Assembly: GCA_913050325.1 (NCBI GenBank) | Contig: CAJWZP010000001.1 | Span: 65,611 to 129,610, forward strand | From: an uncultured bacterium | GTDB taxonomy: Bacteria > Desulfobacterota_D > UBA1144 | Direction of reading: 5' to 3' | Length of the DNA: 64,000 bases | Shown here: piece by piece, positions 1 to 7,064 of the stretch | Position numbering within the stretch: the first letter of the stretch is position 1 | Layout of the letters: each line of letters opens with the position of its first letter | Program-made: the position numbers and the translations under genes | The notes under the pieces: generated by a model | Told to the model about the DNA's origin: nothing | The model's input: the letters and a program-made list of their open reading frames with translations, nothing else | The model's database searches: none

Positions 1-1
1 T

Positions 2-289
2 GGTGTTGGATATTTAAAACATTTTATGGGTCCAATAATATATTTAGCACCTTTAATGATTATAATTGAAGTTGTTAGTCATTTGGTCCGACCTGCTTCT
101 CTGTCTTTAAGGCTATTTTGGAATATGTTTGGTGACCACCTAGTTTTACAAATTTTTTCCAATCTCACACCTTATATTGTCCCTGCTATATTTATTGGAT
201 TAGGTGTTTTTGTTTCTTTTTTACAAGCTTTTATATTTACAATATTATCAAGTATATACATTTCGCTCTCGACGAGCCACGATCATTAA
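2..289 (+). CDS. atpB: ATP synthase Fo subunit a, C-terminal part (partial)
   Basis: The 3' end of the gene for the membrane stator subunit a, which forms the ion half-channels against the c-ring. The reading frame is open from base 2, so the upstream part lies outside the window; the ORF-track ATG at 26 is internal. The segment carries the family signature 'RPASLSLRLFWNMFGDH', which includes the essential arginine of the ion path, followed by two hydrophobic helices and a His-rich end. atpE follows after 22 bases, as usual for an Fo operon. No atpF or F1 gene follows, so the Fo a/c genes are split from the rest of the operon, an arrangement known in deltaproteobacteria. Confidence 0.93.
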   Translation, partial: GVGYLKHFMGPIIYLAPLMIIIEVVSHLVRPASLSLRLFWNMFGDHLVLQIFSNLTPYIVPAIFIGLGVFVSFLQAFIFTILSSIYISLSTSHDH

Positions 290-311
290 TGTTTTTTAAA
301 GGAGGATTATA

Positions 312-623
312 ATGAGAAAGATTTCACTTTTTACTTTTTCAACACTAGCAATCATGCTTCTATTATCTCCAGAAGTCTATGCTGCAGCAAGTGGTGAAGC
401 TGTATCAGGTTTAGCACTAGGCGCTGGACTTGGTATTGGATTGGCAGCAGCTGGTGGCGCCATAGGACAAGGTAAAACTATGGATGCAGCTTTGAATGCT
501 ATTGGTAGAAATCCTGGAGCCGCTGGACAGATTCAAACCCCTATGATTATTGGTTTGGCTTTGATTGAGTCTCTAGTTATTTATGCATTAGCTATAACCT
601 TTTTACTGCAAAGTAAAATCTAA
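312..623 (+). CDS. atpE: ATP synthase Fo subunit c, with N-terminal leader
   Basis: The rotor-ring proteolipid of the F-type ATP synthase, 103 aa. It has a signal-peptide-like leader of about 24 residues ending near 'VYAAASG', then helix 1, the polar loop 'GRNPGAAG' and helix 2 with the ion-binding carboxylate in '[10 protein letters not shown]'. A Gln 13 residues before the loop Arg ('AIGQGK'), plus the Glu-Ser pair and the Tyr five residues after the Glu, match the positions that bind sodium in the Ilyobacter c-ring; the same set occurs in other deltaproteobacterial c subunits. An 'AAAGGAGG' ribosome site lies just before the ATG at 312. A strong hairpin terminator follows the stop, so this is the last gene of its unit. 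Confidence 0.94.
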   Translation: MRKISLFTFSTLAIMLLLSPEVYAAASGEAVSGLALGAGLGIGLAAAGGAIGQGKTMDAALNAIGRNPGAAGQIQTPMIIGLALIESLVIYALAITFLLQSKI

Positions 624-628
624 AATTA

Positions 629-657
629 AAGGGGGGTAATTAATTTTTACCTCCCTT
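629..657. terminator. Strong bidirectional hairpin between atpE and the quinone oxidoreductase gene
   Basis: Eleven-base inverted repeat (AAGGGGGGTAA / TTACCTCCCTT, one G-T pair) around a 7-base AT loop, just after the atpE stop. T-rich sequence follows on the plus strand. It also contains the stop of the opposing gene and could end both transcripts. It is the only clear terminator between any convergent pair in the window. Confidence 0.8.
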
Positions 658-1654
658 ATTTTGAATATTTAGACGTATATAATGATACTTTTCCTATTGA
701 TTCTCTTTTTTTAATAGAATCAAATGCATTCATAAAATTTTCTATATCATATAATTTAGGTTGTGAGATTTTTATTAATTTTTTATCGTAAAAATCATTA
801 ATCATAGATATAGAATTAAGATTAAAACTTTTGTTCCCTTTTGCAAAAGGTCCCCAAAAAACACCAACAATTGAAATATTTTTTAGTAATACTAAATTTG
901 CGGGAATTTCAGCTATTTTCCCTGAAGCAAAACCCATAGGAACAATTGATCCCTCCCATTTTAAAAAACTTAATGAATCTAAAGTATCTTTGCCTCCAAT
1001 ATTATCAATAACTGCATCAACATTTTCTTTTAAAGAAGATTTAAGTTCAACTTTCAAATTTGAATTTTTTTTTCTTAATATTAATTCATCCGCACCATAT
1101 TTCGAGCACTCATCTAATTTATCCTTAGAGGATGCGACAGCTATAACTTTGCACCCAATAGCTTTAAGAAGTTCAATTGATGCAATACCTATTCCTCCAG
1201 ATGCTCCCAATATCATGACTCTGTCATTTTTCTTACATTTAAGTCTTTCAAATATTGTATATAAGGCTGTTCCGTAATTTATAATCATCGATGAACCTAT
1301 ATCATGAGGAATATTTTTTGATTTTTTTAATACAAATTTTTCATTTACATTTACATATTCCGAAAAACCACCCCAAAGTGTCAGTGCAATTACTTCATCA
1401 CCGTTTTTAAATTTTTTAACATTATCTCCAACATCTTTTACTACACCAGAAACTTCAAGCCCAGCTGTAAAAGGTACCTTAGGTGTATCTTGATAATTAC
1501 CTTCATATGCTAAAATATCCGCAAAACTAACACCACAACAATGAACCTCTATCAAAACTTCATTGCTTTGGGTTGTATCCATATCAATAGTTTTTATCTT
1601 TAAATCTTTTATATTACCTAGTTGTTCTTGAATAATTCTCTTTGTTTTTATCAT
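656..1654 (-). CDS. NADPH:quinone oxidoreductase family protein (zinc-independent MDR)
   Basis: A 332-aa medium-chain dehydrogenase/reductase of the quinone oxidoreductase branch. The N-terminal GroES-like domain (about residues 1-120) has 'GVSFADILAYEGNYQ' and 'PFTAGLEVSGVV', the pattern of members that lack catalytic zinc. The Rossmann domain has the nucleotide loop 'ILGASGGIGIASIELLK'. It probably reduces quinones or enoyl-type substrates with NADPH; the exact substrate cannot be told. The ATG at 1654 lies 41 bases inside the upstream CCA-enzyme gene on the same strand. The residues from that start fit the family N-terminus, so the overlap looks genuine and the two genes are probably co-transcribed. 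Confidence 0.83.
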   Translation of the reverse strand: MIKTKRIIQEQLGNIKDLKIKTIDMDTTQSNEVLIEVHCCGVSFADILAYEGNYQDTPKVPFTAGLEVSGVVKDVGDNVKKFKNGDEVIALTLWGGFSEYVNVNEKFVLKKSKNIPHDIGSSMIINYGTALYTIFERLKCKKNDRVMILGASGGIGIASIELLKAIGCKVIAVASSKDKLDECSKYGADELILRKKNSNLKVELKSSLKENVDAVIDNIGGKDTLDSLSFLKWEGSIVPMGFASGKIAEIPANLVLLKNISIVGVFWGPFAKGNKSFNLNSISMINDFYDKKLIKISQPKLYDIENFMNAFDSIKKRESIGKVSLYTSKYSK

Positions 1655-2996
1655 TTTTAATTATTTTTTCAACCTCCTTTAAAGCCTGTTCTCTGTTTTT
1701 TATATTTCCTTCTAATTGTTCATCAAATATATACGAAAGAATTTTTTTAAAAACTGGACCAGGGCTTAATCCTATTTTTATTAGATCATCACCATTAATT
1801 AATGGGTTTGGTATTCTTGGTTCATTCTCCAAAGACTTTATTTTATCATTTGTAAAATTCAATAAACTCAAATCACCATGACTACCTTTACAATCAGCTT
1901 CATGAAGTTTTAAATGATCACTAAAATTATTTAATGAAATAAATTTTTTAAATGTACTTAGTTTCATTTCTTTCACATTTCCAAATTTCATATGCTCTTT
2001 AACTAAAGACTTAATTGAATCTATTTGTTTTTTTGAAAATTTTAATCTTTTACAAAGCACATCCGATATTTCTGCACCGACATATTCATGTCTATTGAAT
2101 CTTATTCTGTCGGTATTTGTAAAAGTTTTTGGTTTTCCAATATCATGTAACAATGCACCATACACAACTTCAATGTTATTAGGTCTTAACTCTGACAACT
2201 TATCTAGTACTAAACATGTGTGTACAAAAACATCACCTTCAGGATGAAAATCAGGAGGCTGTTTAACATCTTTCATCTCTGAAACCTCAGGTAAAAGTAA
2301 ATCCAGCACACCAAATTTATCTAAAGATTTCAAACCTTTTCCAGGATTATTACCAAGTAAGATTTTTGATATTTCATCTCTTACTCTTTCAATGCTAATT
2401 TTATTTAGGAATGAAACATTATTATTCATGGCGTTAATTGTTTCATCATCAATTGAGAAATCATATTCATTTGCAAATCTTATAGCTCTTATAATCCTCA
2501 AATAATCTTCACTTAATCTATCGTTGGGATCACCTATGGTTTTGATTTGTTTATTTTTCAAGTCTTTTAATCCATTACATAAATCTATAATCTCATCACT
2601 TATTGGATTTATTAAGAGACCATTGACTGTAAAATCCCTTCTATTAATATCTTTTTTAACATCTTTTGTATATTGAACATTATCTGGGTGTCTACCGTCT
2701 AAATAATCAGACTCTTCTCTAAATGTTGCTATTTCAAAAGTTTCACCATCTTCAACTACAATAGTTACTCCAAAACTTTGACCAACCAATTTAGTTATAT
2801 TAAATAAATCATTAATTTCATCAGGAGTTGCAGATGTTGAGATATCATACTCATTTGGTGTTAAATTAAGTAAAATATTTCTAACTGCACCACCTACTAT
2901 GTAGCTTTCATAGCCTGCGGAAACTAAAACAGATATAATTTTCTTAGTAATTTGATACTTTTTTGAATTTTTAATATTTCTTGGAATTTTAATCAT
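1614..2996 (-). CDS. tRNA CCA-adding enzyme / poly(A) polymerase family nucleotidyltransferase with HD domain
   Basis: A class II nucleotidyltransferase of 460 aa. The head domain has 'YIVGGAVRNILL' and 'RRDFTVNGLLI' (about residues 33-150), followed by the RNA-binding neck and an HD phosphohydrolase domain with 'ALLHDIGKPKTF'. The family adds or repairs the 3' CCA of tRNA, or adds poly(A). The domain order with a C-terminal HD domain favours a CCA-type enzyme, but specificity cannot be fixed by eye. The normally invariant DxD pair reads 'EYD' (codon GAG for the first acid), an uncommon substitution at a metal ligand. The gene overlaps the downstream oxidoreductase by 41 bases. Confidence 0.85.
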   Translation of the reverse strand: MIKIPRNIKNSKKYQITKKIISVLVSAGYESYIVGGAVRNILLNLTPNEYDISTSATPDEINDLFNITKLVGQSFGVTIVVEDGETFEIATFREESDYLDGRHPDNVQYTKDVKKDINRRDFTVNGLLINPISDEIIDLCNGLKDLKNKQIKTIGDPNDRLSEDYLRIIRAIRFANEYDFSIDDETINAMNNNVSFLNKISIERVRDEISKILLGNNPGKGLKSLDKFGVLDLLLPEVSEMKDVKQPPDFHPEGDVFVHTCLVLDKLSELRPNNIEVVYGALLHDIGKPKTFTNTDRIRFNRHEYVGAEISDVLCKRLKFSKKQIDSIKSLVKEHMKFGNVKEMKLSTFKKFISLNNFSDHLKLHEADCKGSHGDLSLLNFTNDKIKSLENEPRIPNPLINGDDLIKIGLSPGPVFKKILSYIFDEQLEGNIKNREQALKEVEKIIKNDKNKENYSRTTR

Positions 2997-3061
2997 TTAG
3001 CTTAATTGTTAATAAATACCATTAATGTATATTATAGACAAAATTCTTTTTTAATAAATCT

Positions 3062-3952
3062 ATGAATAATTTATTTGATATTAGATCTCAATTGACTCAA
3101 AATGGACAAAAACTGGCCTATCAACATTTAGATGGATTAAACTGGAAACAATATACATACTTAGATATTTTAAATTTCATTGATTATACAGTTTTTTATT
3201 TCATTAATTCCAAAATTCTAAATAAAAAAGTTCTTAATTTGGCCACAACATCATTGGAAAATACTATTATTAGTTTTTGTTTTGCTGCTACGAAATGTGA
3301 GCAGGAATTTAGAGACTTTCAAGAAGAAATAAGAATTAATGATATTGAAACATATGATGTCATCATAATAGACAAAATTGATGAAGATATTGCAAATGAA
3401 CTTGAAGGTAAAATAGTAATATCTATAGAAAGTCTAAAAACTAATTTTATTAAAATAAAGAATTTTGTTGATTTTAAGAGTATTAATAAATTTGGACTTT
3501 TAGGTAGAAATAAAATCAATGATGAAATAAAGAATAAATATTTTTCACAAAATTTTTCTGATGAAAAATTTATTTTTGATAATATGGAAAATAAAAATTT
3601 CTTAGATCAATTTCAAAAACTCATAAATAATATATCTGAAGTTGAGTTTTCAATAGTTTTTTATCAAAAAAAAGATCTTATGTCCTTTAAAATTTGCCCT
3701 TTCTTAATAAAATATAAAAGAAAATTTATTAATTTTTTAGATTGGGAAATATTTCAAAATAATATAAATGAAACGCTGCCTTCAAACCTCTTTATAGATA
3801 GTGATAATTTACAGAAGGCTATAGATCTTTCAAATAATAATAAAATTAAATTTTTTAATAAAAATTTAAAAAGGATTATCACTAGTGGAATAATAGATAG
3901 CGATTATAAGAAAAGATTAAATAATTTAAAAATAGATTTAATTAATTTTTGA
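3062..3952 (+). CDS. Hypothetical protein, possibly a degenerate acyl-CoA synthetase-like (AMP-ligase) remnant
   Basis: A 296-aa protein with no confident family. The first 70 residues ('LDGLNWKQYTYLDILNF' and the stretch up to 'FAATKC') resemble the N-terminal start of long-chain acyl-CoA synthetases (W..YTY.E....). The adenylate-forming motifs, such as the TSGTTG loop and the GD..R motif, are absent. The rest is Lys/Asn/Ile-rich with no recognisable domain. The ORF is intact and well separated from its neighbours, with its stop only 2 bases from the thyX stop on the other strand. It may be a shrunken, non-catalytic adenylation-fold protein or an unrelated lineage-specific protein. The relationship is a weak inference. 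Confidence 0.5.
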   Translation: MNNLFDIRSQLTQNGQKLAYQHLDGLNWKQYTYLDILNFIDYTVFYFINSKILNKKVLNLATTSLENTIISFCFAATKCEQEFRDFQEEIRINDIETYDVIIIDKIDEDIANELEGKIVISIESLKTNFIKIKNFVDFKSINKFGLLGRNKINDEIKNKYFSQNFSDEKFIFDNMENKNFLDQFQKLINNISEVEFSIVFYQKKDLMSFKICPFLIKYKRKFINFLDWEIFQNNINETLPSNLFIDSDNLQKAIDLSNNNKIKFFNKNLKRIITSGIIDSDYKKRLNNLKIDLINF

Positions 3953-3954
3953 AA

Positions 3955-4620
3955 TTATTTTAAAAAATCATTCATCATTGGAAAGATTTTTGCAATTTCA
4001 TATGCAATTGATTTTGCAATCTCCATATGTTCTTTTTGAGTTCCATTCGCACTTCTTAACTCAATATAATGTACCCAACTTCGTAAGGTTCCATTCATAT
4101 ACATCCTACTAACAGTATTTCCCTCTGGTAAAACTGATCTTGCTTGTTCTTTTGCTATACCATTCTCAATTGCCCATTTATATGTTGACAATGATAATTC
4201 AATTAATTCATTTTGTTTCTTGTTCCATTCATTTTTTAAAACAGAATCTGAGGTTTCTACTGAATTTTGCCTATTTTTAACATCCTGGAGTCTAGCTTCT
4301 CTGACAACAAATGAAAGATCTTTTGTTGGATCTGCGTATCTTTGACTAAACTCTTGGAAACTAAATGATCTATGTCTCAATATTTGTCTAGCTATATCCC
4401 TAGTAGTTTCTATTTCAACACAAGCAGTAACCATCTCTAAAGGTGACCAATGTTTATTATTTATTAAATATTTTATTAGTTTTTTTGAAGTATCTTTATT
4501 GTTTTGATTAGATGGGTTTGAAACTCTTGCACAAAATGCAACAAGCTCTTGGACATCAGAGATTCCATCTTTTTCAAATTCAGTTGTTGGCTTTGAATAA
4601 CTAACTAATCTTACTTTCAT
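3955..4620 (-). CDS. thyX: Flavin-dependent thymidylate synthase ThyX
   Basis: Makes dTMP from dUMP using methylenetetrahydrofolate with FAD/NADPH reduction, the alternative to ThyA. The 221-aa protein carries the diagnostic ThyX motif RHRxxSxQxxSxR as 'RHRSFSFQEFSQRY' near residue 83. The downstream 'LPEGNTVSRMYMNGTLRSW' resembles the flavin/dUMP-binding region of the family. Length is typical. It starts directly after the stop of the sirtuin-like gene (start 4620, stop 4621), so the two are likely one transcript. No ThyA or DHFR gene is seen in the window. Confidence 0.95.
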   Translation of the reverse strand: MKVRLVSYSKPTTEFEKDGISDVQELVAFCARVSNPSNQNNKDTSKKLIKYLINNKHWSPLEMVTACVEIETTRDIARQILRHRSFSFQEFSQRYADPTKDLSFVVREARLQDVKNRQNSVETSDSVLKNEWNKKQNELIELSLSTYKWAIENGIAKEQARSVLPEGNTVSRMYMNGTLRSWVHYIELRSANGTQKEHMEIAKSIAYEIAKIFPMMNDFLK

Positions 4621-5361
4621 CTAACTATACCTATTGTTTATAAGTTCTAAAATTATATCTAAAAAATCATCTATTGAGGAAATAAAATGTGAATCTGAGA
4701 AAAAAGCTGGCGTATTTCCCTGTCTGAAATCTATCAAATTCCCACTAAAAATAACTTTATTATGCTTCTTAGTTACCATATCAATAAACGAGAAGGTAAT
4801 AGGTGATATGAAATCCGCAGTTAAAATTATCAGACAATCACATGAGTTCATTAACATCCATGAGTCTTTAAAATCCCATTGGGAAGGCTCTTGACCGTTA
4901 AAAGGAATGTTCACTTTTAATGAATTATCATTACAATTCTTACAAATTATCTCATCTTGATTTAACACAAAAGATTCCATCGATGATTCAGAACCACAAT
5001 TTGAACAATATAACCAATTAATATTTCCTTCTAAATCAATGACATTCTTTGCATTATTTTTTTTTAATATACCATCAATATTAAGATTAATTATTCCTTG
5101 AACTAAAGGATTTTCGTCTAGTTTTAATATTTTCTTATAAATGCTATTTATCTCAAAAGGGTATTCACTTAAAAGATTTTCTTTCATAAATTTTTGATAA
5201 CTTTCTCTAATTTCTTTGGATTTTCTATATTCATTAATATGTGGCCTATTATTTGGAAGAAATAATCTTTCAATCTTACCATCTAAAAATAAATTTTTTT
5301 CTACAATTATTGCAATTTTTTTTGAATCTAGGATATATTGTTCTAATAAGACTTTATCCAT
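4621..5361 (-). CDS. Sirtuin-like protein lacking NAD and catalytic motifs (probable pseudo-enzyme)
   Basis: A 246-aa Sir2-family homologue that has lost the catalytic features. The middle part 'IINLNIDGILKKNNAKNVID' aligns with the sirtuin 'TQNIDGLH..AG...VIELHG' block, and the structural zinc knuckle is kept (CSNC...CKNC). The catalytic His of ELHG is Glu here ('DLEGN', codon GAA). The N-terminal GAGIS/PDFR nucleotide site is unrecognisable, and the GTS motif reads 'ILTADF'. A protein deacylase activity is therefore unlikely; a structural or binding role is inference. Upstream in-frame starts exist (ATG 5376, TTG 5382). I prefer ATG 5361 because the others overlap the divergent DUF971 start and a TACAAT hexamer lies 5 bases before 5361. 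thyX follows immediately. Confidence 0.68.
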   Translation of the reverse strand: MDKVLLEQYILDSKKIAIIVEKNLFLDGKIERLFLPNNRPHINEYRKSKEIRESYQKFMKENLLSEYPFEINSIYKKILKLDENPLVQGIINLNIDGILKKNNAKNVIDLEGNINWLYCSNCGSESSMESFVLNQDEIICKNCNDNSLKVNIPFNGQEPSQWDFKDSWMLMNSCDCLIILTADFISPITFSFIDMVTKKHNKVIFSGNLIDFRQGNTPAFFSDSHFISSIDDFLDIILELINNRYS

Positions 5362-5372
5362 TATAGATTGTA
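5362..5372. promoter_or_regulatory. Overlapping divergent -10 elements for the sirtuin-like and DUF971 genes
   Basis: The 13 bases between the two divergent start codons contain TATAGA on the plus strand (5362-5367), ending exactly 7 bases before the DUF971 ATG. On the minus strand TACAAT (5372-5367) ends 5 bases before the sirtuin-like ATG. The two hexamers share base 5367. Both transcripts would be leaderless. Assignment is by pattern and spacing only; no good -35 is visible. Confidence 0.5.
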
Positions 5373-5374
5373 TC

Positions 5375-5677
5375 ATGGTCAATAAAATTATAAATTTTGA
5401 AATTTTGAATGAAAGTATTCTAAGCGTAACTTGGTCAGATAATCATTCATGTTATTTAATTCTAGAAGATATTCGAAATGCCTGTCCATGTGCAACATGT
5501 AAAGCTGCACACAAAGGATTTAAAAAAAAGATAAAGCTTCAAAATAATCTTTCATATCAATTGGTATCAGTTGAAGAAGTGGGTAATTATGCTTTAAAAT
5601 TTAAATGGGAAGATGGTCATGAAACAGGAATCTATTCCTATGAAAGCTTATTAAAACTTTGTAATTGTGAAAAATAA
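5375..5677 (+). CDS. DUF971 family protein
   Basis: A 100-aa protein of the DUF971 family, also known as the N-terminal domain of gamma-butyrobetaine hydroxylases. Stand-alone copies are often linked to Fe-S or Mrp/ApbC genes. Visible family features are 'LSVTWSDNHSCYLILEDIRNACPCATC' in pieces, a Cys-rich centre (C-PC-x2-C) and 'LKFKWEDGHETGIYSYESLLKLC'. The ORF-track start at 5216 runs through the opposing gene. The ATG at 5375 gives the family N-terminus and has a TATAGA hexamer 7 bases before it. The function is not established. Its stop lies 3 bases from the queE stop on the other strand. Confidence 0.8.
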   Translation: MVNKIINFEILNESILSVTWSDNHSCYLILEDIRNACPCATCKAAHKGFKKKIKLQNNLSYQLVSVEEVGNYALKFKWEDGHETGIYSYESLLKLCNCEK

Positions 5678-5680
5678 GAA

Positions 5681-6325
5681 TTATCTCCCTTTTTCATTTC
5701 CCCATAAATCTTTATGAAGTTGAGGTAAGACTCTAACATTCAGTTTATCATTTAAGATTTTTTCAGTTAATTTAAGCAAACTTGATTTTGCTTCAGGTTG
5801 AAAAATTATTTGGGCTTTAAAATTTGACCTTCTAATAGTTTCTATAGCAAATTTATAATCATCCTCGTTTGCGATAACAAACTTAATCTGGTCCTTTTTT
5901 TTCAATGCTCTAAGAATACTAATGTTAGATTTATGATTCATTCCAGATGAAGGACATTTACAATCCATGCTTACAACAGTATTTTTATTATCAAAAATTT
6001 TAGGTGGTTCCAAGTGACCTGCTGTTTCCAAAATAATATTTTTTTTCTCCTGAATTAGATATTCGGTTATTTTTGTTACAGCTTTTTCCTGAGTCAAAGG
6101 TTCACCGCCAGTAATACATATATTTTTACAATTATATGATAAAGATTTTCTTATTAATTCACTAAAAGATAATTCTGAATAATCGTCGCCTTCAACAGCA
6201 TACATAGTATCACACCATTGACATCTTAGATTACAACCAAAAAGTCTGACAAATACTGTAGGTATTCCTATTTGAGACCCTTCACCTTGTATTGAATAAA
6301 AAATTTCACTAACTTTTATTTTCAT
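5681..6325 (-). CDS. queE: 7-carboxy-7-deazaguanine synthase QueE (radical SAM)
   Basis: Radical SAM enzyme that contracts 6-carboxytetrahydropterin to 7-carboxy-7-deazaguanine in the queuosine/preQ0 route. 'FYSIQGEGSQIGIPTVFVRL' is the family N-terminus, and the cluster-binding Cys motif is 'CNLRCQWCDT'. A glycine-rich SAM-binding segment 'ICITGGEPL' follows. At 214 aa it has the usual length for the Gram-negative form. The start overlaps the 3' end of queC by 17 bases on the same strand, so the two are translationally close. queD, folE and the tRNA transglycosylase genes are not in the window. Confidence 0.93.
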   Translation of the reverse strand: MKIKVSEIFYSIQGEGSQIGIPTVFVRLFGCNLRCQWCDTMYAVEGDDYSELSFSELIRKSLSYNCKNICITGGEPLTQEKAVTKITEYLIQEKKNIILETAGHLEPPKIFDNKNTVVSMDCKCPSSGMNHKSNISILRALKKKDQIKFVIANEDDYKFAIETIRRSNFKAQIIFQPEAKSSLLKLTEKILNDKLNVRVLPQLHKDLWGNEKGR

Positions 6326-7040
6326 AATTTGCCGTATTTGGAAGAACTATTAGCCCTTCTCTATAAGCTCTCAAAATTAATGGATCTGGTAAACCAGCGT
6401 CTTTAAAACCTTTTTCTCTCAATAATGATGCATGATCATTTCCAATTGGTGGATAACAACCACAGTAGGAAGTATGAGTATAGGCTAAAGCTTTCCAACA
6501 TTCATTTTTTAAATTATAAGCCAACTGGACAATTTCAGATTTTTTTAATTTTATTAATGGAGTTAAAATATTAATTTTCATATCTAGTCCCAATGATACA
6601 GTTTGTTCAAGTGATAAAATAAAATCTTTTCTACAATCGGGGTATCCAGCATAGTCAGTTTCGCATACCCCCGTTATTATTGTATCAATCCCTTTAACGT
6701 ATGCAATATTACAAGCTAATGATAGAAAAACGATATTCCTGGATGGGATAAATGTATTTTGAACTCCATCATCGAAAGAATCTAAATTTTTTTTTGTTTC
6801 TAATTCCTTTTTTGGATTAGTTAAAGGAGAGTCACCACTAAAAATTGGGCCTATGTCCATAATTATATGTTCTTTAATTTTAGCAATTTCCGAAATTTTC
6901 TTAGCACAATTTATTTCTATTGAGTGTAATTGATTATAGTTAAAAGTAACTGCCGAACATTCATATCCTTTATCTAAAGCCCAAAATAAACATGTTGTTG
7001 AATCCTGGCCACCACTTAGAACAATTAAAGCTTTTTTCAT
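6309..7040 (-). CDS. queC: 7-cyano-7-deazaguanine synthase QueC
   Basis: ATP-dependent conversion of 7-carboxy-7-deazaguanine to preQ0, acting just after QueE. The PP-loop is 'VLSGGQDSTTCLFWAL', with 'FIPSRNIVFLSLA' and 'ETDYAGYPDCR' further on. The C-terminal zinc region ('CWKALAYTHTSYCGCYPP', then 'GNDHASLLREKGF') lacks the common CxxC spacing. It looks like a subfamily in which His may replace a Cys ligand. The ORF-track start at 7082 is too long: ATG 7040 begins 'MKKALIVLSGG' as in homologues. Upstream, TATAAT on the minus strand ends 9 bases before this ATG. The 243-aa length is normal. Confidence 0.92.
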   Translation of the reverse strand: MKKALIVLSGGQDSTTCLFWALDKGYECSAVTFNYNQLHSIEINCAKKISEIAKIKEHIIMDIGPIFSGDSPLTNPKKELETKKNLDSFDDGVQNTFIPSRNIVFLSLACNIAYVKGIDTIITGVCETDYAGYPDCRKDFILSLEQTVSLGLDMKINILTPLIKLKKSEIVQLAYNLKNECWKALAYTHTSYCGCYPPIGNDHASLLREKGFKDAGLPDPLILRAYREGLIVLPNTANYENKS

Positions 7041-7049
7041 AATAGAGTT

Positions 7050-7057
7050 ATTATAAT
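7050..7057. promoter_or_regulatory. Symmetric ATTATAAT: shared -10 for queC (minus) and the GNAT gene (plus)
   Basis: The 24-base gap between the two divergent start codons holds ATTATAAT. Read on the plus strand, TATAAT (7052-7057) ends exactly 7 bases before the GNAT ATG at 7065. Read on the minus strand, TATAAT (7055-7050) ends 9 bases before the queC ATG at 7040. Symmetric -10 boxes are known to drive divergent transcription. There is no room for a Shine-Dalgarno site on the plus side. Both -35 regions would lie inside the opposite gene. Confidence 0.6.
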
Positions 7058-7064
7058 ATAAATT

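Noticed and set aside
831-1277. 148-aa plus-strand ORF inside the quinone oxidoreductase gene
   Set aside because: Shadow of a gene with clear MDR motifs; no independent evidence.
5681-7040. queE-queC as part of a 7-deazaguanine DNA-modification (dpd) island
   Set aside because: No dpd genes, restriction genes or phage features surround them; the ordinary tRNA queuosine/preQ0 route is the simpler explanation.
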